Assembly (NCBI GenBank): GCA_977017575.1 | Contig: CDRNVI010000055.1 | Coordinates: forward strand, 124,001-188,000 | Reading direction: 5' to 3' | From: Paramoeba atlantica | Taxonomy: Eukaryota > Discosea | Length of the DNA stretch: 64,000 nucleotides | Part shown: positions 10,272-20,779 of the stretch, piece after piece | Layout of the letters: every line of letters starts with the position of its first letter | How positions within the stretch are numbered: position 1 is the first letter of the stretch | The notes under the pieces: generated by a model | What the model was told of the DNA's origin: nothing | Seen by the model: the letters and a program-made list of their open reading frames with translations, nothing else | The model's database searches: none | Made by a program: the position numbers and the translations under genes

Positions 10272-11480
10272 ATGGAATCGGGTACATTCGTAATTCTCAA
10301 CAAACCGATTGCAAACATAAAGTCAGTAAAACCGAACCTAAGAAAGAATATTCTAGAAACAATGTGTTCGGTCAAGCGGCAGCGCCTAAATATCCGCCGA
10401 GCACAGGTACCTTTAAACGCACAAGAAACATGTCCACCAAAGCAATATATTTATGTTCCATTCAGCCATATGAGCGCGCAGTCGATGAATCGGAAAAGAT
10501 TGGAACAAAATGGGGAAAACAATCATCCAGCGAACGAAGCACCGCGAGTCTCGACGAGGCCCGCTGCAAAAAAATTTCTACCCAGCTCACGAATAAAGAG
10601 CAATCTAACAACATGGGAGGATCGTGCGGAGTTTCTCTTAAAGAATTTTCTAAGAGTACGAATACCAAGCACCAGGAAGGCACTCCTTCATATGTGGGCA
10701 CCAACGACGTGGACAACGAGACTAAGGTTAGTGAAGAATCTCGTCGAACAAACGGGAAAAATCGACGACGACAATATCGTCGCATATATTCGTTCCATGG
10801 CGGTTACGAACCAAACCCGGAGTGTATATCTTCGCCATTTAATTGCGATAGCCAGCAGCCTAAACATTCCTGCGACAAGATCGAAAATGTATTGCAAGGC
10901 ACTGAGCAGACAAGGGGCATCGGTCCCGATTCATCAAGCGGAGCCCATTACGCCAGAACAAATTCTGCGCATTACACCGATGATGTCCGCCGAGATGGCC
11001 GCAATCACGATTCTGGCTTACAAAACTGCCTCCCGACTGGGCGAAGTTGCCCTCCTCAAGAAAAGCGATTTTATCTTAGTAACTCCAACGCGAATAGTTC
11101 TATACTGGGGAAGGAAAATGAAAACCTCCAAAGCCGAACCGTATCGACCGGATTCTTTCGCCGTAATAGAGGGGGCCCGTACGACTCAACTGTACAAGTA
11201 TCTGACAGCACTTCACCCCAACGATCGGTTATCGAACATCACAACAAATCAAGTGACTCAATTCCTGCAGGAGCGACTGGGACCAAAGTACTCATCCCAC
11301 TCTCTGAAGCATGGTGCGGTCAACACATTAATGAAGAGGGTGGCAACGGAGGAAATAAATCTGGACACAGTAATGAAATTAACGAACCACAAGCATCTTC
11401 CGACATTGCTCCGATATGCCGGAATAAACGAAAGCACCGCAATGGCCCTAGGTACACAAAACGCAACTCGGCTTCTTTAG
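10272..11480 (+). CDS. E3 tyrosine recombinase
   Basis: A 402-residue recombinase with an open frame. The N-terminal third is basic. The core-binding helices follow (TWTTRLRLVKNLVEQ near 10705). The catalytic domain shows YKTASRLGEVALL (first Arg, near 11017), SSHSLKHGAVNTL (H-x-x-K/H box, near 11294) and KLTNHKHLPTLLRYAG (Tyr nucleophile, near 11375-11423). It follows Gag and overlaps a second open frame (10193-11653). RT/RNase H begins immediately downstream. It would recombine the circular cDNA at the B/A junction. Confidence 0.8.
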   Translation: MESGTFVILNKPIANIKSVKPNLRKNILETMCSVKRQRLNIRRAQVPLNAQETCPPKQYIYVPFSHMSAQSMNRKRLEQNGENNHPANEAPRVSTRPAAKKFLPSSRIKSNLTTWEDRAEFLLKNFLRVRIPSTRKALLHMWAPTTWTTRLRLVKNLVEQTGKIDDDNIVAYIRSMAVTNQTRSVYLRHLIAIASSLNIPATRSKMYCKALSRQGASVPIHQAEPITPEQILRITPMMSAEMAAITILAYKTASRLGEVALLKKSDFILVTPTRIVLYWGRKMKTSKAEPYRPDSFAVIEGARTTQLYKYLTALHPNDRLSNITTNQVTQFLQERLGPKYSSHSLKHGAVNTLMKRVATEEINLDTVMKLTNHKHLPTLLRYAGINESTAMALGTQNATRLL

Positions 11481-12826
11481 GTGAATCCTTGGACAAAAAG
11501 CAAGTGCCATTTAATTTGGCGAACACAGTGTGGCAACATGATGACGATGACGCATTGTGGGCCCCTAGACGAACATTCACTCGTATTAGGCGAAAAACCC
11601 CAAAAACCTACGAAATCAGAAATGGAATACCCTTTACACACGGACTCTCTTAATACTATGGACATTGGGGCGGCACGGAAACTAATGAAACCACAAGTAC
11701 GCGACCGATTTGATGAAGTTCGGAAACTCATAAACGAACCCCCTGTTACGGAGTATCAACTTCCCGAAAGTCATGAATTTACGTTGAGTCGACAAGATGT
11801 GCAAACTTTAGTTAAAGATGGGATACTACAGAAAGTAACTGAAGATGAGTTATATCGTAATCCTACGAAGGGATGTATTAAACCATTTACAACGGTTGAG
11901 CACCGCACTCAAGGTCCGCGCCGTCGATTTATCTGTTGGCCTGAGCGTCAGAATGCTGCGGTACAAGAAGTCTACCAGCCCGATCTTAAAATTAACCAAC
12001 CGTCAACCTACATTCCACGAATACAGTATTCGGGGGCGGTGAAGCGTGATCTGAAGTGTGGCTTTTTTCAAATTGATATACCACTATACGCCCGACCGTT
12101 CTACCGGTTTAAATATGAAGGCACTGTCTATCAAATGTCCCGCATGCCCATGGGGCACATGTGCGCGCCTGAGCTTCAGCATATCTTAACATCTGTTTTA
12201 TCAGGACATCCGGATTTCGTGGCATCTCCTTATCCCCAGGAGGGTGTGCTGGATGTTTACCTGGATGGGTTTCGATGGTGCGGATCGCATCAAGAACGAA
12301 AGGAATACGAAGTTTGGGTCGAACGTCGAGCTAGTCGTCTCCGTGCTACTTTTAAGCAAACAGATTCCGTCAACGCGAATCAGTATGAATTTCTGGGTGT
12401 CCAGTATGATCACGTGGCCAAGCGTTTCAAACTTACTGATCGATTTATGAAGAAGGTGCCCGATGACATACCCAACCAGTTACGTTATCACGAGTTAGAG
12501 AGCCTTACGGCACGGTTTATATATATGCCAGTGGTATACTTCGAGTAAACCTGCCTCAATATTATTGGGCGATAAAATACGCTCGTCGACAGATTTCGCG
12601 GTTAAACAAACGACTTATAGCTGACGAGACAATTAATTCTCCTCCCCCCTGTGTCACTTATCAATTTCAAAAGTGGATAAAGCTTGTAAAGCAGAATTCG
12701 TGGGTATTTTATAGACCGATACCGGAAGACACGCCGGCCGAAATATTTACCATAGTCTAACTAGTATACTAGTATATACTAAAACACTAGTATTCGGCTA
12801 GTATATACTATGAGATACTACTTTTT

Positions 12827-13529
12827 TGTAGACTGGGTATTTACTAATCGTAATCAACGGACGCATGGAAAACCTCAAGCAATTCAACGTTCAAGACAAA
12901 GGAAGCAGGAGAATATGCTGAATGCTTCATTCTCCAACAGTTACTTAACAAATCAACCAATAAACTTCCTTAAAAATCAGGAATTGATTTGGTTTACCAC
13001 AGCGCAGATGCGCACAGAGAGGTGAAAGGATGCTTATCCTGAGCGAAAGTTGAGTCGAGTGCTTGAAAAAGTGAGTTGAGGGGTGAAAGGAGCTCAGATC
13101 TCGCATTCCGCGCACAAACGCTTCCTCACATATTTTTCATTGGTATATGATGTAAGAAAAGAAACAGATCAAGAGCGTGTAGCACGAATATACGAATAAA
13201 ATTAATATATGGTAGTGTAATAAAAAATACTAAACGTGGCTATTTTCATCAATGCATAAATATTTATTTATATGTTATTCTGAATTGATAAAGATACCTG
13301 AAGGAATACTTCAAGGACTTACACGACACTGAGTTAAACCACAGAATCCAGTGCCGACGTCAATACATAGTGCGTAATAGTACAATAAATCGTTGCTGTG
13401 GACTAAAAAAATATTTCGCTTGTTGAACACTGAGAAAAAAACCAGAGAAAAATATCTCAGATACGGAGAAGAAATACCACAAAACGGAGCTCTGGACGTA
13501 CGAATATTATCGCAATATTACCACATATT
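12827..13529. other. Non-coding left arm of the hAT transposon
   Basis: AT-rich, with no reading frame of note, lying between the left inverted repeat and the stop codon of the minus-strand transposase. It probably holds the 3' untranslated region and subterminal transposase-binding repeats; no clear repeat motif was found inside it. Confidence 0.4.
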
Positions 13530-15593
13530 CTATTTACCGCAATTCAATTGATATTTACCGCAATGTATACCCTGTATGCTACGATACTCTATATGTATGA
13601 TACTCTGTGCGCCATGTAGTTCGATATTATTTAATATGGAGTGTTCCGTGTCAGATCCACGCTTTGCCGCCTTTTTTGCACGACTTGTACGATACGGTAG
13701 CGAGTTCTCGTTTCCGCGAAGAAACATTTGTGTCGCTACAACATCTGTTCCAATGCGAGCTTGACGGGCACAATATTTCCAGGAAAGCACCGAAAGGATA
13801 GAGTCACATGCCGTCACTAGCGGAGGAAGCCATAGGTAATGCAATGCAGCTTCAAAAATTGTCGGAAAATGTTTCAACCCAAGTGTTTGCCACCACTCAA
13901 GATCGCTCATGCCGGGTGTCCACTGGTAATCGTCGCAGTTTACGTACGTACTCCATTCCTCAATAGTAGTGTCGAAAATCGGGTCGCCAGTTCCCAACAA
14001 ATCATTTACCCGTTCCACTGAAAGGGATTCCTTCTTGCGAGGTCGAGCGGATAAGACGACCCACTCAGACGAAAACCACATCACAGCTGCCCATACCTTC
14101 ATCTCGTGGTTTGAGCATACTCTATTGACGTGCCGATGTATCGACTCTAAGAAATGCCTGAGTGAATTCTCAGCAGACTCGACAAGCTGTCGCAAAGTTG
14201 GATGAACAAGAGTTGCCATAGGACGATCCTGCATGTCAGAGAATTTTTCTTGTGCGATGCGTAACGGCATACAGTCTTTCAGGAAATCCTTCGCAGTCTG
14301 CATCAAGTCGTTCAAAGAGTTGTTTTCGAACAAATCAGCCAAATGGTGGACAGATTGAGGGGCTCGCAGAGTTTCCAGTTCACTTTTTATGAAGGATGCG
14401 ACAGTAGGCAACTGATCAGCCAAAAACCTCATGCTTTCGAATTTATCCGCGAGCCATCGCGTGACCCCGCCAAGTTTGGGAGAAGTGACGGCTCGAATTT
14501 CATGAGAATGTGCAATGGATTTCACCACACTAGCACCTTTCGCAATTAGAATCTCACATTGGTCTTCTATTTCCAGAGTTTGATTCAGTTCGGCAAACAC
14601 ATCGCGTGCCTTTAAAGATACTTTCGAGAGAGTTTGCAATGCTTCCTTGAGATGAGCTATGGTGTCCCTGCGACCCCTCTTGTCAAGTTTTTCGCTGTTC
14701 ACAGAACGATAAAGAGATTTAAAGTACGATTCAGCTTTTTGAGTCTCTTCGTCAAAGGCGCTTAATATATCTTCAAGAGCTTTTCCGAAATACTTCCCCT
14801 TCTTTGCCCCCACACGGTCCCCTGCATAGAAAATCCTGGAGAAGTATGTTCTTACTTTCACAATTGGCAGATTTGCGTAGTGCTGCATTGCATCTTTGGC
14901 CATATTATGAAACAAGTGTCCGAAGCATGGTAATAGCGCGACACGTGGACAGTGCTTCGTCACGCCAATTACAATGTTCTCCCGGTCCGTGCTTCCGATA
15001 GAGCTGAGGCGCGAGTAAAATTCTTCCTCTGCGGAAACAAGAGAGTCACGAATGCCTAACATAGTGGTTTCTATTTCCTGCCTAGCCACATTATTTACTG
15101 GGGCTCCGTCTGCCATTATGAATCGCAACTTTAGGAGTCGGCTCTCGGAGAGGCATGACCGAAGTACTTCTATCAGGGATTGTGCCATCTCGCTACCGTT
15201 AAATGATTTGTGCTTAGGGTGGTAGATAGGTGGGAGAATAAAGTGGCGATCCACAACATACAAAATGGCGATAAGTACATGTTCGCTAAGAACCCTGTCA
15301 ACTTCACCGTCGATGGCGAGGCCAAAGAATTTAGCTCCATCTATGGTTCGTCGAATGTCTTCCCAGATCATGTCGGCAATTCGACGTTCACTCATATGAA
15401 ATTCGCGAGGAGAAGGAAGGATCGATGCAGCTTCTGAAGGATGTATGTCGGGGGGAAATTCTTGAAATAAGTTCTTTACGCACTCGAGGAATCCTTCGGT
15501 AGAAAGATTGCTCTGAGCTGCGAAACATGGGAGAGCTTCGGAGATGTACTCCTCTAGCGACTTGGGATTTGCAACTTCACTGGAGTCTTCCAT
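13530..15593 (-). CDS. hAT-family transposase
   Basis: A 687-residue product that would cut and paste the transposon. hAT hallmarks in order: FGLAIDGEVD (likely first catalytic Asp, near residue 93), FIMADGAPVNN (likely second Asp, near residue 160), PCFGHLFHNMAKDA (the Cys/His segment of the hAT RNase H-like fold, near 225), a TRWLADKFES segment (conserved Trp, near 385), and a C-terminal dimerisation-like segment (WLPPLVTACDSILSVL, ATQMFLRGNENSLPY, about 590-650). No BED zinc finger is visible at the N-terminus; a short upstream frame (15594-15790) rich in Lys/Arg could be part of a missing exon. The gene is otherwise uninterrupted, so the copy may be recent. Confidence 0.75.
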   Translation of the reverse strand: MEDSSEVANPKSLEEYISEALPCFAAQSNLSTEGFLECVKNLFQEFPPDIHPSEAASILPSPREFHMSERRIADMIWEDIRRTIDGAKFFGLAIDGEVDRVLSEHVLIAILYVVDRHFILPPIYHPKHKSFNGSEMAQSLIEVLRSCLSESRLLKLRFIMADGAPVNNVARQEIETTMLGIRDSLVSAEEEFYSRLSSIGSTDRENIVIGVTKHCPRVALLPCFGHLFHNMAKDAMQHYANLPIVKVRTYFSRIFYAGDRVGAKKGKYFGKALEDILSAFDEETQKAESYFKSLYRSVNSEKLDKRGRRDTIAHLKEALQTLSKVSLKARDVFAELNQTLEIEDQCEILIAKGASVVKSIAHSHEIRAVTSPKLGGVTRWLADKFESMRFLADQLPTVASFIKSELETLRAPQSVHHLADLFENNSLNDLMQTAKDFLKDCMPLRIAQEKFSDMQDRPMATLVHPTLRQLVESAENSLRHFLESIHRHVNRVCSNHEMKVWAAVMWFSSEWVVLSARPRKKESLSVERVNDLLGTGDPIFDTTIEEWSTYVNCDDYQWTPGMSDLEWWQTLGLKHFPTIFEAALHYLWLPPLVTACDSILSVLSWKYCARQARIGTDVVATQMFLRGNENSLPYRTSRAKKAAKRGSDTEHSILNNIELHGAQSIIHIEYRSIQGIHCGKYQLNCGK

Positions 15594-16506
15594 CCCCTGC
15601 TGCGCCTTCGAGCTTTCTTGTGTTTTCGGGGGTGGGGGTTGAAGGTGCGCTTTCCGAGTTCTTTGAACGTTGCGTCATTTAAAACAGTGAGTGACAAGGT
15701 GATTAAAGGAAGTGATAAGGTGTAAACAAAAAGGCTGAGCAATACTTGTGTACCAGTCCTAAATGTCGCAATAAAGACAAATCTTTCCATTCATATACAG
15801 GGAAAAACTACATTTCTATAGACACTTAATAAGATTATAGACACCTTCGAAAAGTAGTATCTCATAGTATATACTATAGTATATACTAAAATACTAGTTA
15901 GACTATGGTTTACTGACGCATCTATGCAAGGGTGGGGTGCAGTCCTCAATCTTCCCACAGGAGAAGTTTACGCGACAGGAGCACCATGGATAAACCAAAT
16001 GGAAATAAATGCTGGTGAAGCCATTGCGGTGGAACGAGCATTAAATTTATTTCAACATCACTGGCAAAAGTTTAAAAACATCCACCTGCGCATCGACAAC
16101 ACAAGTGTTTTAGCCGCATTACGGAAAAAATGGAGCGACTCCGAAGGAATATCAAGTACATTGAAGCGCCTTATAGAATTTCAAGACCACAACAAGGTAA
16201 ACATAACGCAGTCATACGTGCGAAGCAGAGAGAACTTGGCTGATAGCTGGAGCAGAGAGTTCTACTAAAGTTATATTAGTTTGCATTTCATCTAAAATTG
16301 GTTTTTGATTAATTGTGAGCTGACTATATGATTAGTTTTAAGACATTACTCCATAGATCGGGGGCCGCCGAAATATGGGGAATAGAACGAAAGATGATAC
16401 TTGGGTGCGGATTTTCTTTAAAAAATAATAATATCGAAATTATTATACCTACCAGTATAGTTTTCTTTTCTTTGTCAACGTGCGAAAGGGATATATACTT
16501 GCGATT

Positions 16507-17108
16507 GGGCCGAAACTAACGAGGACGAATACGAGGATAAAGCCCAAGCTTGAGTATATAGTTAGTGAGAAACTTTCATTGTTTTTGACTATATCATAGA
16601 AGGGCCCATAAATATACCTTTACTAATATACATGAGCTTGTAAAATATGTAAGCACGATATAGTAGCGGGAGATAATCTTTACTATACTGCATAGGAATT
16701 ATTCTATACGATTACCGCCCCATGTATGCATTCCGAGAGAATTATGTAAACTTGTGTTAGTAATTATACTCGGAAAGTCAGGTAATCGTTCAGTTCAAAG
16801 ATATGATTTTATTGAACATTAGAAACCATTTCCATAAGTTAAAAGTTTTCCCACCCACCCACCCACCCAGGGCCGAAACTAACGAGGACGAATACGAGGA
16901 TAAAGCCCAAGCGTGAGTATATAGTTAGTGAGAAACTTTCATTGTTTTTGATTATATCATAGAAGGGCCCATAAATATACCTTTACTAATATACATGAGC
17001 TTATAAAATATGTAAGCACGATATAGTAGCGGGAGATAATCTTTACTATACTGCATAGGAATTATTCTATACGATTACCGCCCCATGTATGCATTCCGAG
17101 AGAATTAT
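16507..17108 (+). repeat. E3 split direct repeat: B1, A2, C-rich linker, B2
   Basis: B1 16507-16745 and B2 16870-17108 (239 bp, about three differences) flank A2 (16745-16848) and the linker CCCACCCACCCACCCACCCA (16850-16869). The complementary strand of the linker holds five GGG runs one base apart, an ideal G-quadruplex sequence. Around the B1/A2 junction lies an imperfect inverted repeat (CCGAGAGAATTA left, TAATTATACTCGG right) with a 15-16-bp core starting TGTAAAC. The stretch 16269-16506 between RNase H and B1 holds no gene. Confidence 0.75.
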
Positions 17109-17239
17109 AAACGTACAAAAGGGAAGGGACAACCCTTTGTTCGTTTACAACAGACATTATAATGCTTTTTTATTATTAGCAAAATCGACATCGAACTGGC
17201 GTGCGGGATAAAAATTGTATAAGACTTGCGATCGGGTGG

Positions 17240-17882
17240 TCGCCGCCGAGGCTACCCGTTCGCTAGAGAATATGCAGTTCGATGGAAATATTGTTAATGG
17301 GGTACCCCTTTTTGATTTTAGCATAAGACGCATGTTTTTGCAGAAAAGTGATGATATACTCAGAAGAGATCATAGCAATTTTATCGTACACAAAACAAAC
17401 TTGAAGACATTTAGTTTATTTAGTTTTACGTATTTTAGAGAATATGATCGACGCAGCGAAATTCTTGAAGTCTACGGAAAGAATTTTTCTAGAAGATTAT
17501 ATAGGTTATTGAGATGATTTTATAGCATAGTGATTGTATTTCATATGTTCAAGTTGATATGTAGAATATTGGTTCATACGTTTTCATCTGTGCGTATAGA
17601 TTTTATTCTCGCTTTACGAACAAAAAAGAAAGCCCACCCACCATCCCCCATCCACTCGCCGCCGAGGCTACCCGTTCGCTAGAGAATATGCAGTTCGATG
17701 GAAATATTGTTAATGGGGTACCCCTTTTTGATTTTAGCATAAGACGCATGTTTTTGCAGAAAAGTGATGATATACTCAGAAGAGATCATAGCAATTTTAT
17801 CGTACACAAAACAAACTTGAAGACATTTAGTTTATTTAGTTTTACGTATTTTAGAGAATATGATCGACGAAGCGAAATTCTT
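17240..17882 (+). repeat. E2 split direct repeat: B1, A2, C-rich linker, B2
   Basis: B1 17240-17466 and B2 17656-17882 (227 bp, about one difference) flank A2 (17467-17631) and a C-rich linker (17632-17655, starting GCCCACCCACC). The last 34 bp of A2 recur at 2886-2919 as the remaining piece of A1. Inverted arms AAATTCTT and AAGAATTTT surround the B1/A2 junction. B begins with CGCCGCCGAGG followed by CTACCCGTTCG, a form of an end motif also found at 20792, 45890 and 55616. B2 ends directly against the recombinase gene of E4, so I infer that E2 inserted into E4. Confidence 0.65.
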
Positions 17883-19080
17883 TTGAGTCTGTTGATGGGG
17901 GTAAGCAGGATTACTCCCGAGGTACGCGTGGCATTGGACGCGATGTCCGGAATGTGGAGCTCGTCGACGTGGGAAACACGAGCAAGGTTGTGGGAAAGGT
18001 TCCTGGTATATTGCACCGGGAATCATATAAGACAGACACCCCTTCACGCAGTGACGTTCGTGCAACTTCTGCCAGTGTCAATACAAACCAAGGTGTCCTA
18101 CGGAAGGGCGCTAATGACCTTATTCAACCTGATCGGATTAAATACTGTCCCAATAAAATTCTTTTGCAAAGCTCTTCAGGGACAAGGAGCAGAGGAGCCA
18201 GTACATCAGATGCAGCCGTTGACACCATTCCTACTGAACAAGATACGAAGAAGGTGCACCCAATCCGAAAGTCAAACATTGCTAATGTGCTGGAAGGCAG
18301 CATCCCGTTGGTCCGAAACCGCCAATTTGACCAAGGACAAATTCGTGGAAATATCACCGCAAAAGATTGTAATTGCTTGGGGAAGGGGGACAAAGGCTAC
18401 AAGGTGCAACCCGTGGCGCGAATCGATGTACACAGTCATCCAGGGCCAGGGCACAATCGAATTGGCTCAATACGTACGTACGCTCAGGTCATGGGATCGA
18501 ATGTGCCGGACAAATGTGAGAGAGATGGACAGGAATATAAAGAGGGTGCTGGGAGAGGGTTTCGGCACACATTCCGCCAAGAGAGGGGCGGTAACGCAAT
18601 TATTCCAGGAAGTTGTCAAGGGGACAGTGGGAATCGAAGATGTGAAAAAATTAGCGAAGCACCAGCAAATCGAGTCCCTGTTGCGTTACAATTCAAACCC
18701 AGTTACCACCGCCAGTTACCACCGAGACATTGCAGCGTGAGAATGACACCGCCCGGTACCGGATATAACAAGGTACTAAGGAACTAGGGTGGGTGTCATT
18801 CAGCATAATCTTTGGAATGTGTTGTGTTTTTTCACTTCAAAAGAAGTGTTTTTTTAAGAAGAAGATAATAGAATAAAGAATATTTTCTTGTAGCATATAA
18901 AAGGAGTTAAAAAAGATAAGCTGGCTGCTCGCGCTCGATCTGGTCAAATCTTCGGATTTGACTTGCGTGCTGCGTGGCACAGCTCCTAGCAAGCGATAAG
19001 GGGGGGCTTGTCCTAGGGAGGTAACATCTCCTCGGAGATATATTGCCTAAAAATCATCAAATCATCATCAGTTACCACCG
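17883..19080 (+). pseudogene. E4 tyrosine recombinase, left-truncated and split by a SINE-like insert
   Basis: The catalytic domain is clear: CWKAASRWSETANLT (first Arg, near 18290), FGTHSAKRGAVTQLF (H-x-x-R box, near 18562-18606), KLAKHQQIESLLRYNSNP (Tyr nucleophile, near 18650-18705). The N-terminal part is replaced by the right end of E2 at 17882. The insert at 18725-19068 separates the last codons. A second frame (17954-18787) is open across the gene, as in E2, E3 and E5. Confidence 0.7.
18725..19068 (+). mobile_element. SINE-like insert with covarying hairpin head and ATC-type tail
   Basis: A 344-bp non-coding insert. CAGTTACCACCG occurs at 18700-18711, again at 18713-18724, and after the insert at 19069-19080, so the target duplication is about 12 bp, with one extra copy at the 5' side. 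The 3' end is a run of ATC/AAATC units (19053-19068). The head (about 18745-18798) folds into a stem GACACC...GGGTGTC enclosing CCCGGTACC and GGTACTAA, a motif shared with the insert at 59600-60111 and with a minus-strand copy near 32227-32275. No polymerase III box was recognised with confidence. Confidence 0.7.
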
Positions 19081-20779
19081 CGCTAGCTCTAGGAACGGGG
19101 AAGGCGACAGCCAAACTGAGGACGCTTTAGCAATGAAGGAGTTATTTCGAGAATATTTGCGGGACATGCCGCAGGAAAAGCATCGATACACGATTGTACG
19201 TACCAGACGTACGACAAAATTGGCCACGGAGGAAGATTTAAAGCTACCACTGCACGTAAAGAAAATTCCTAAAATGGATGTCAATGAAATTGAGAACATG
19301 ATGAATGGAAGTACAAGAAACCAGTTTAGAGAAACGTTGAATACTTTGTTGGATCGGAGGAAGAAACCCGATAGTGAGCCAAAGGTAAATCCACGATTGA
19401 ACATGGAAGATATTAGTCATTTGCTAGACGCACGTATTGTTTCGCGTGTTTCCCCTGAGGAGGAGAACAAAAGACCATCCAATCAATGGGTGATACCGTT
19501 CACAGTAGTTGAGCCTGCGGACGATAAAGGGGAAACGGAGAGGCGGCGCTTCATAGCGTGGACGAAGGAGGATAATGAGCGAATTAAGAACGAGTACATG
19601 CCGCACGTCCCGTTAAAACACGCGGCTTATTATCTCCATCGAGCGCAGGAAGCTTTTGGTGTGAAGCGTGACCTGACATGTGGATTTTATCAAGTACCGA
19701 TTCCGGTAGCAAGTAGAACAAAATTTCGATTTCGCGCAGTAAACGGTGAGTTGTATGAACTTAATGTGATGCCAATGGGGCACCGGTGCGCCCCGGAACT
19801 GATGCACACCATTACATCCACAATCGCAGGAGATCCGGAGTATTGCAGAGCCGAGACGGCGTATACAGGACAGTTTAAGGTCGATGTATATGTGGATGGA
19901 TTGAGAGGTGCAGGTTCACTAGACCAAGTTCAGCAGTATACGGAATTTGTGGAAACTCGCGCGGAGAAAGTTAACGCCACGTTTAAGGATAAAGAAAAGG
20001 AGCCCATGAAGCAGTATGTTTTTAATGGCGTGGAATACAGCCATACCGAAGGTAAGGTAAGAATGGGACCGAGGAGCGTGAAAAAGATGCAAGGCGATAC
20101 TTTTCGGAATGCAACGTACGGAAAACTAGAATCAGCTGTGGGTAGATTAGTCCATGCATCAGCAGTACTGGGAGAACCCTTTGCCAATTACCACTTCACC
20201 TTAAAATTAGTGCGGCGCCGTATAAATGCGTTAAACAATGATCTGACATTATTGGATGTGAAGGTTCATCTTCCCCCCAATGTAACCATGGACTTGACGC
20301 GATGGAAGAAAAAGTTGATTTCAAACATATTCGTGGCGCCGCCGCCTCATCCCGACACTGTACCACATAACCACGTTTTGTATACGGACGCTTCGTCAAA
20401 AGGTTGGGGAGGAATAATATATTTGGACCACGGTTCCGTGATATGTGTGGGAGGTCGCTGGGAAGATGATTTCGATTATGAAGTCAATCGAGCGGAGACG
20501 AGGGCCGTTAGTCTCGCGTTCGAGAAATTGTCGCACCATTTTCAACGAGGTACCTGCGTAGACCTATTTATTGATAATACATCATGCTTAGCTTCCATAT
20601 GCAAAAAATCGACCAAATCGGATGGAATAAATATCGAATTGATAGGTGTACTTAAGTTTTTAAAGAGACAGGGTATAATAGTACAGCCGCATTACATTCC
20701 GTCAAAACTGAACCCTGCGGATCCAATAAGCCGAGGAGGATGGGATTGCGACAATGTGGCGAAAGGGGTGAAAGATTGA
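19069..20779 (+). CDS. E4 reverse transcriptase-RNase H
   Basis: About 570 residues. RT segments: RRRFIAWTKEDNERIK near 19550, KRDLTCGFYQVPIP near 19665, MPMGHRCAPELMH near 19770, motif-C box VYVDGL near 19886-19903. RNase H: YTDASSKGWGGI near 20381, EVNRAETRAVS, FIDNTSCLASI, NPADPISRGG near 20711-20740. The start is unclear because the 5' side abuts the SINE-like insert; homology to the sister genes begins about 19130 (KELFREYLRDMP). It is close to E2 and looks whole. Confidence 0.8.

Larger units (their letters stand above)
12751..15908 (-). mobile_element. hAT-like DNA transposon inside E3
   Basis: A 3.16-kb insertion with terminal inverted repeats. The outer 18 bp are perfect (CCATAGTCTAACTAGTAT at the left; its complement at the right end), and an inner block (TATATACTATGAGATACTAC) is also inverted, near 12801-12823 and 15850-15877. 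Between them the left end carries extra TAGTATATACTA-type units. TTTAC flanks both sides (12746-12750 and 15909-15913), so the target duplication is only about 4 to 6 bp, short for a hAT, where 8 bp is usual. One transposase gene lies on the minus strand. The rest (12827-13529 and 15594-15850) shows no gene. Confidence 0.8.
11481..16268 (+). pseudogene. E3 reverse transcriptase-RNase H, interrupted by a hAT transposon
   Basis: The left part has the RT: KRDLKCGFFQIDIP near 12040, MPMGHMCAPELQH near 12145, motif-C box VYLDGF near 12254. It continues to about 12749, where the hAT element begins inside the RNase H region. The rest of RNase H lies at 15909-16268 (FTDASMQGWGAV, EINAGEAIAVERAL, RIDNTSVLAALRKKW, ENLADSWSRE). 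The sequence is closest to E5. Besides the insertion it looks broken about once. Confidence 0.75.
8907..17108 (+). mobile_element. YR (VIPER-like) retroelement E3 with both ends visible
   Basis: Left repeat A1 is 8907-9010. Then come Gag (9087-10196), recombinase (10272-11480), RT/RNase H (11481-16268, split by a hAT transposon at 12751-15908), a tail, and the right end B1 (16507-16745), A2 (16745-16848), C-rich linker (16850-16869), B2 (16870-17108). A1 and A2 are identical over 104 bp; B1 and B2 differ at about three of 239 positions. This is the A1...B1-A2-B2 layout of PAT/Ngaro-type elements. Without the hAT insertion the element would be about 5 kb. Apart from that insertion it is broken about once or twice. 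Near-identical repeats suggest it is young. Confidence 0.75.
2886..17882 (+). mobile_element. YR (VIPER-like) retroelement E2, carrying L1 and E3
   Basis: Parts in order: partial left repeat A1 (2886-2919), Gag (2919-6023, split by LINE L1), recombinase (~6048-7160), RT/RNase H (~7160-8791), tail (8792-8906), then nested element E3 (8907-17108), rest of the tail (17109-17239) and the B1-A2-B2 right end (17240-17882). The order Gag, YR, RT/RNase H is that described for VIPER of trypanosomatids. The 34 bp at 2886-2919 are identical to the end of A2 (17598-17631), which links the two ends across 15 kb. Apart from the insertions it is broken about once or twice. Confidence 0.65.

Noticed and set aside
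15554-15790. A separate small gene upstream of the hAT transposase
   Set aside because: No start context or family is recognisable; it may be an untranslated leader or a lost exon, and is mentioned only under the transposase.
12746-15913. An 8-bp target duplication for the hAT element
   Set aside because: Only TTTA(C) is repeated; extending to 8 bp gives clear mismatches on both sides.
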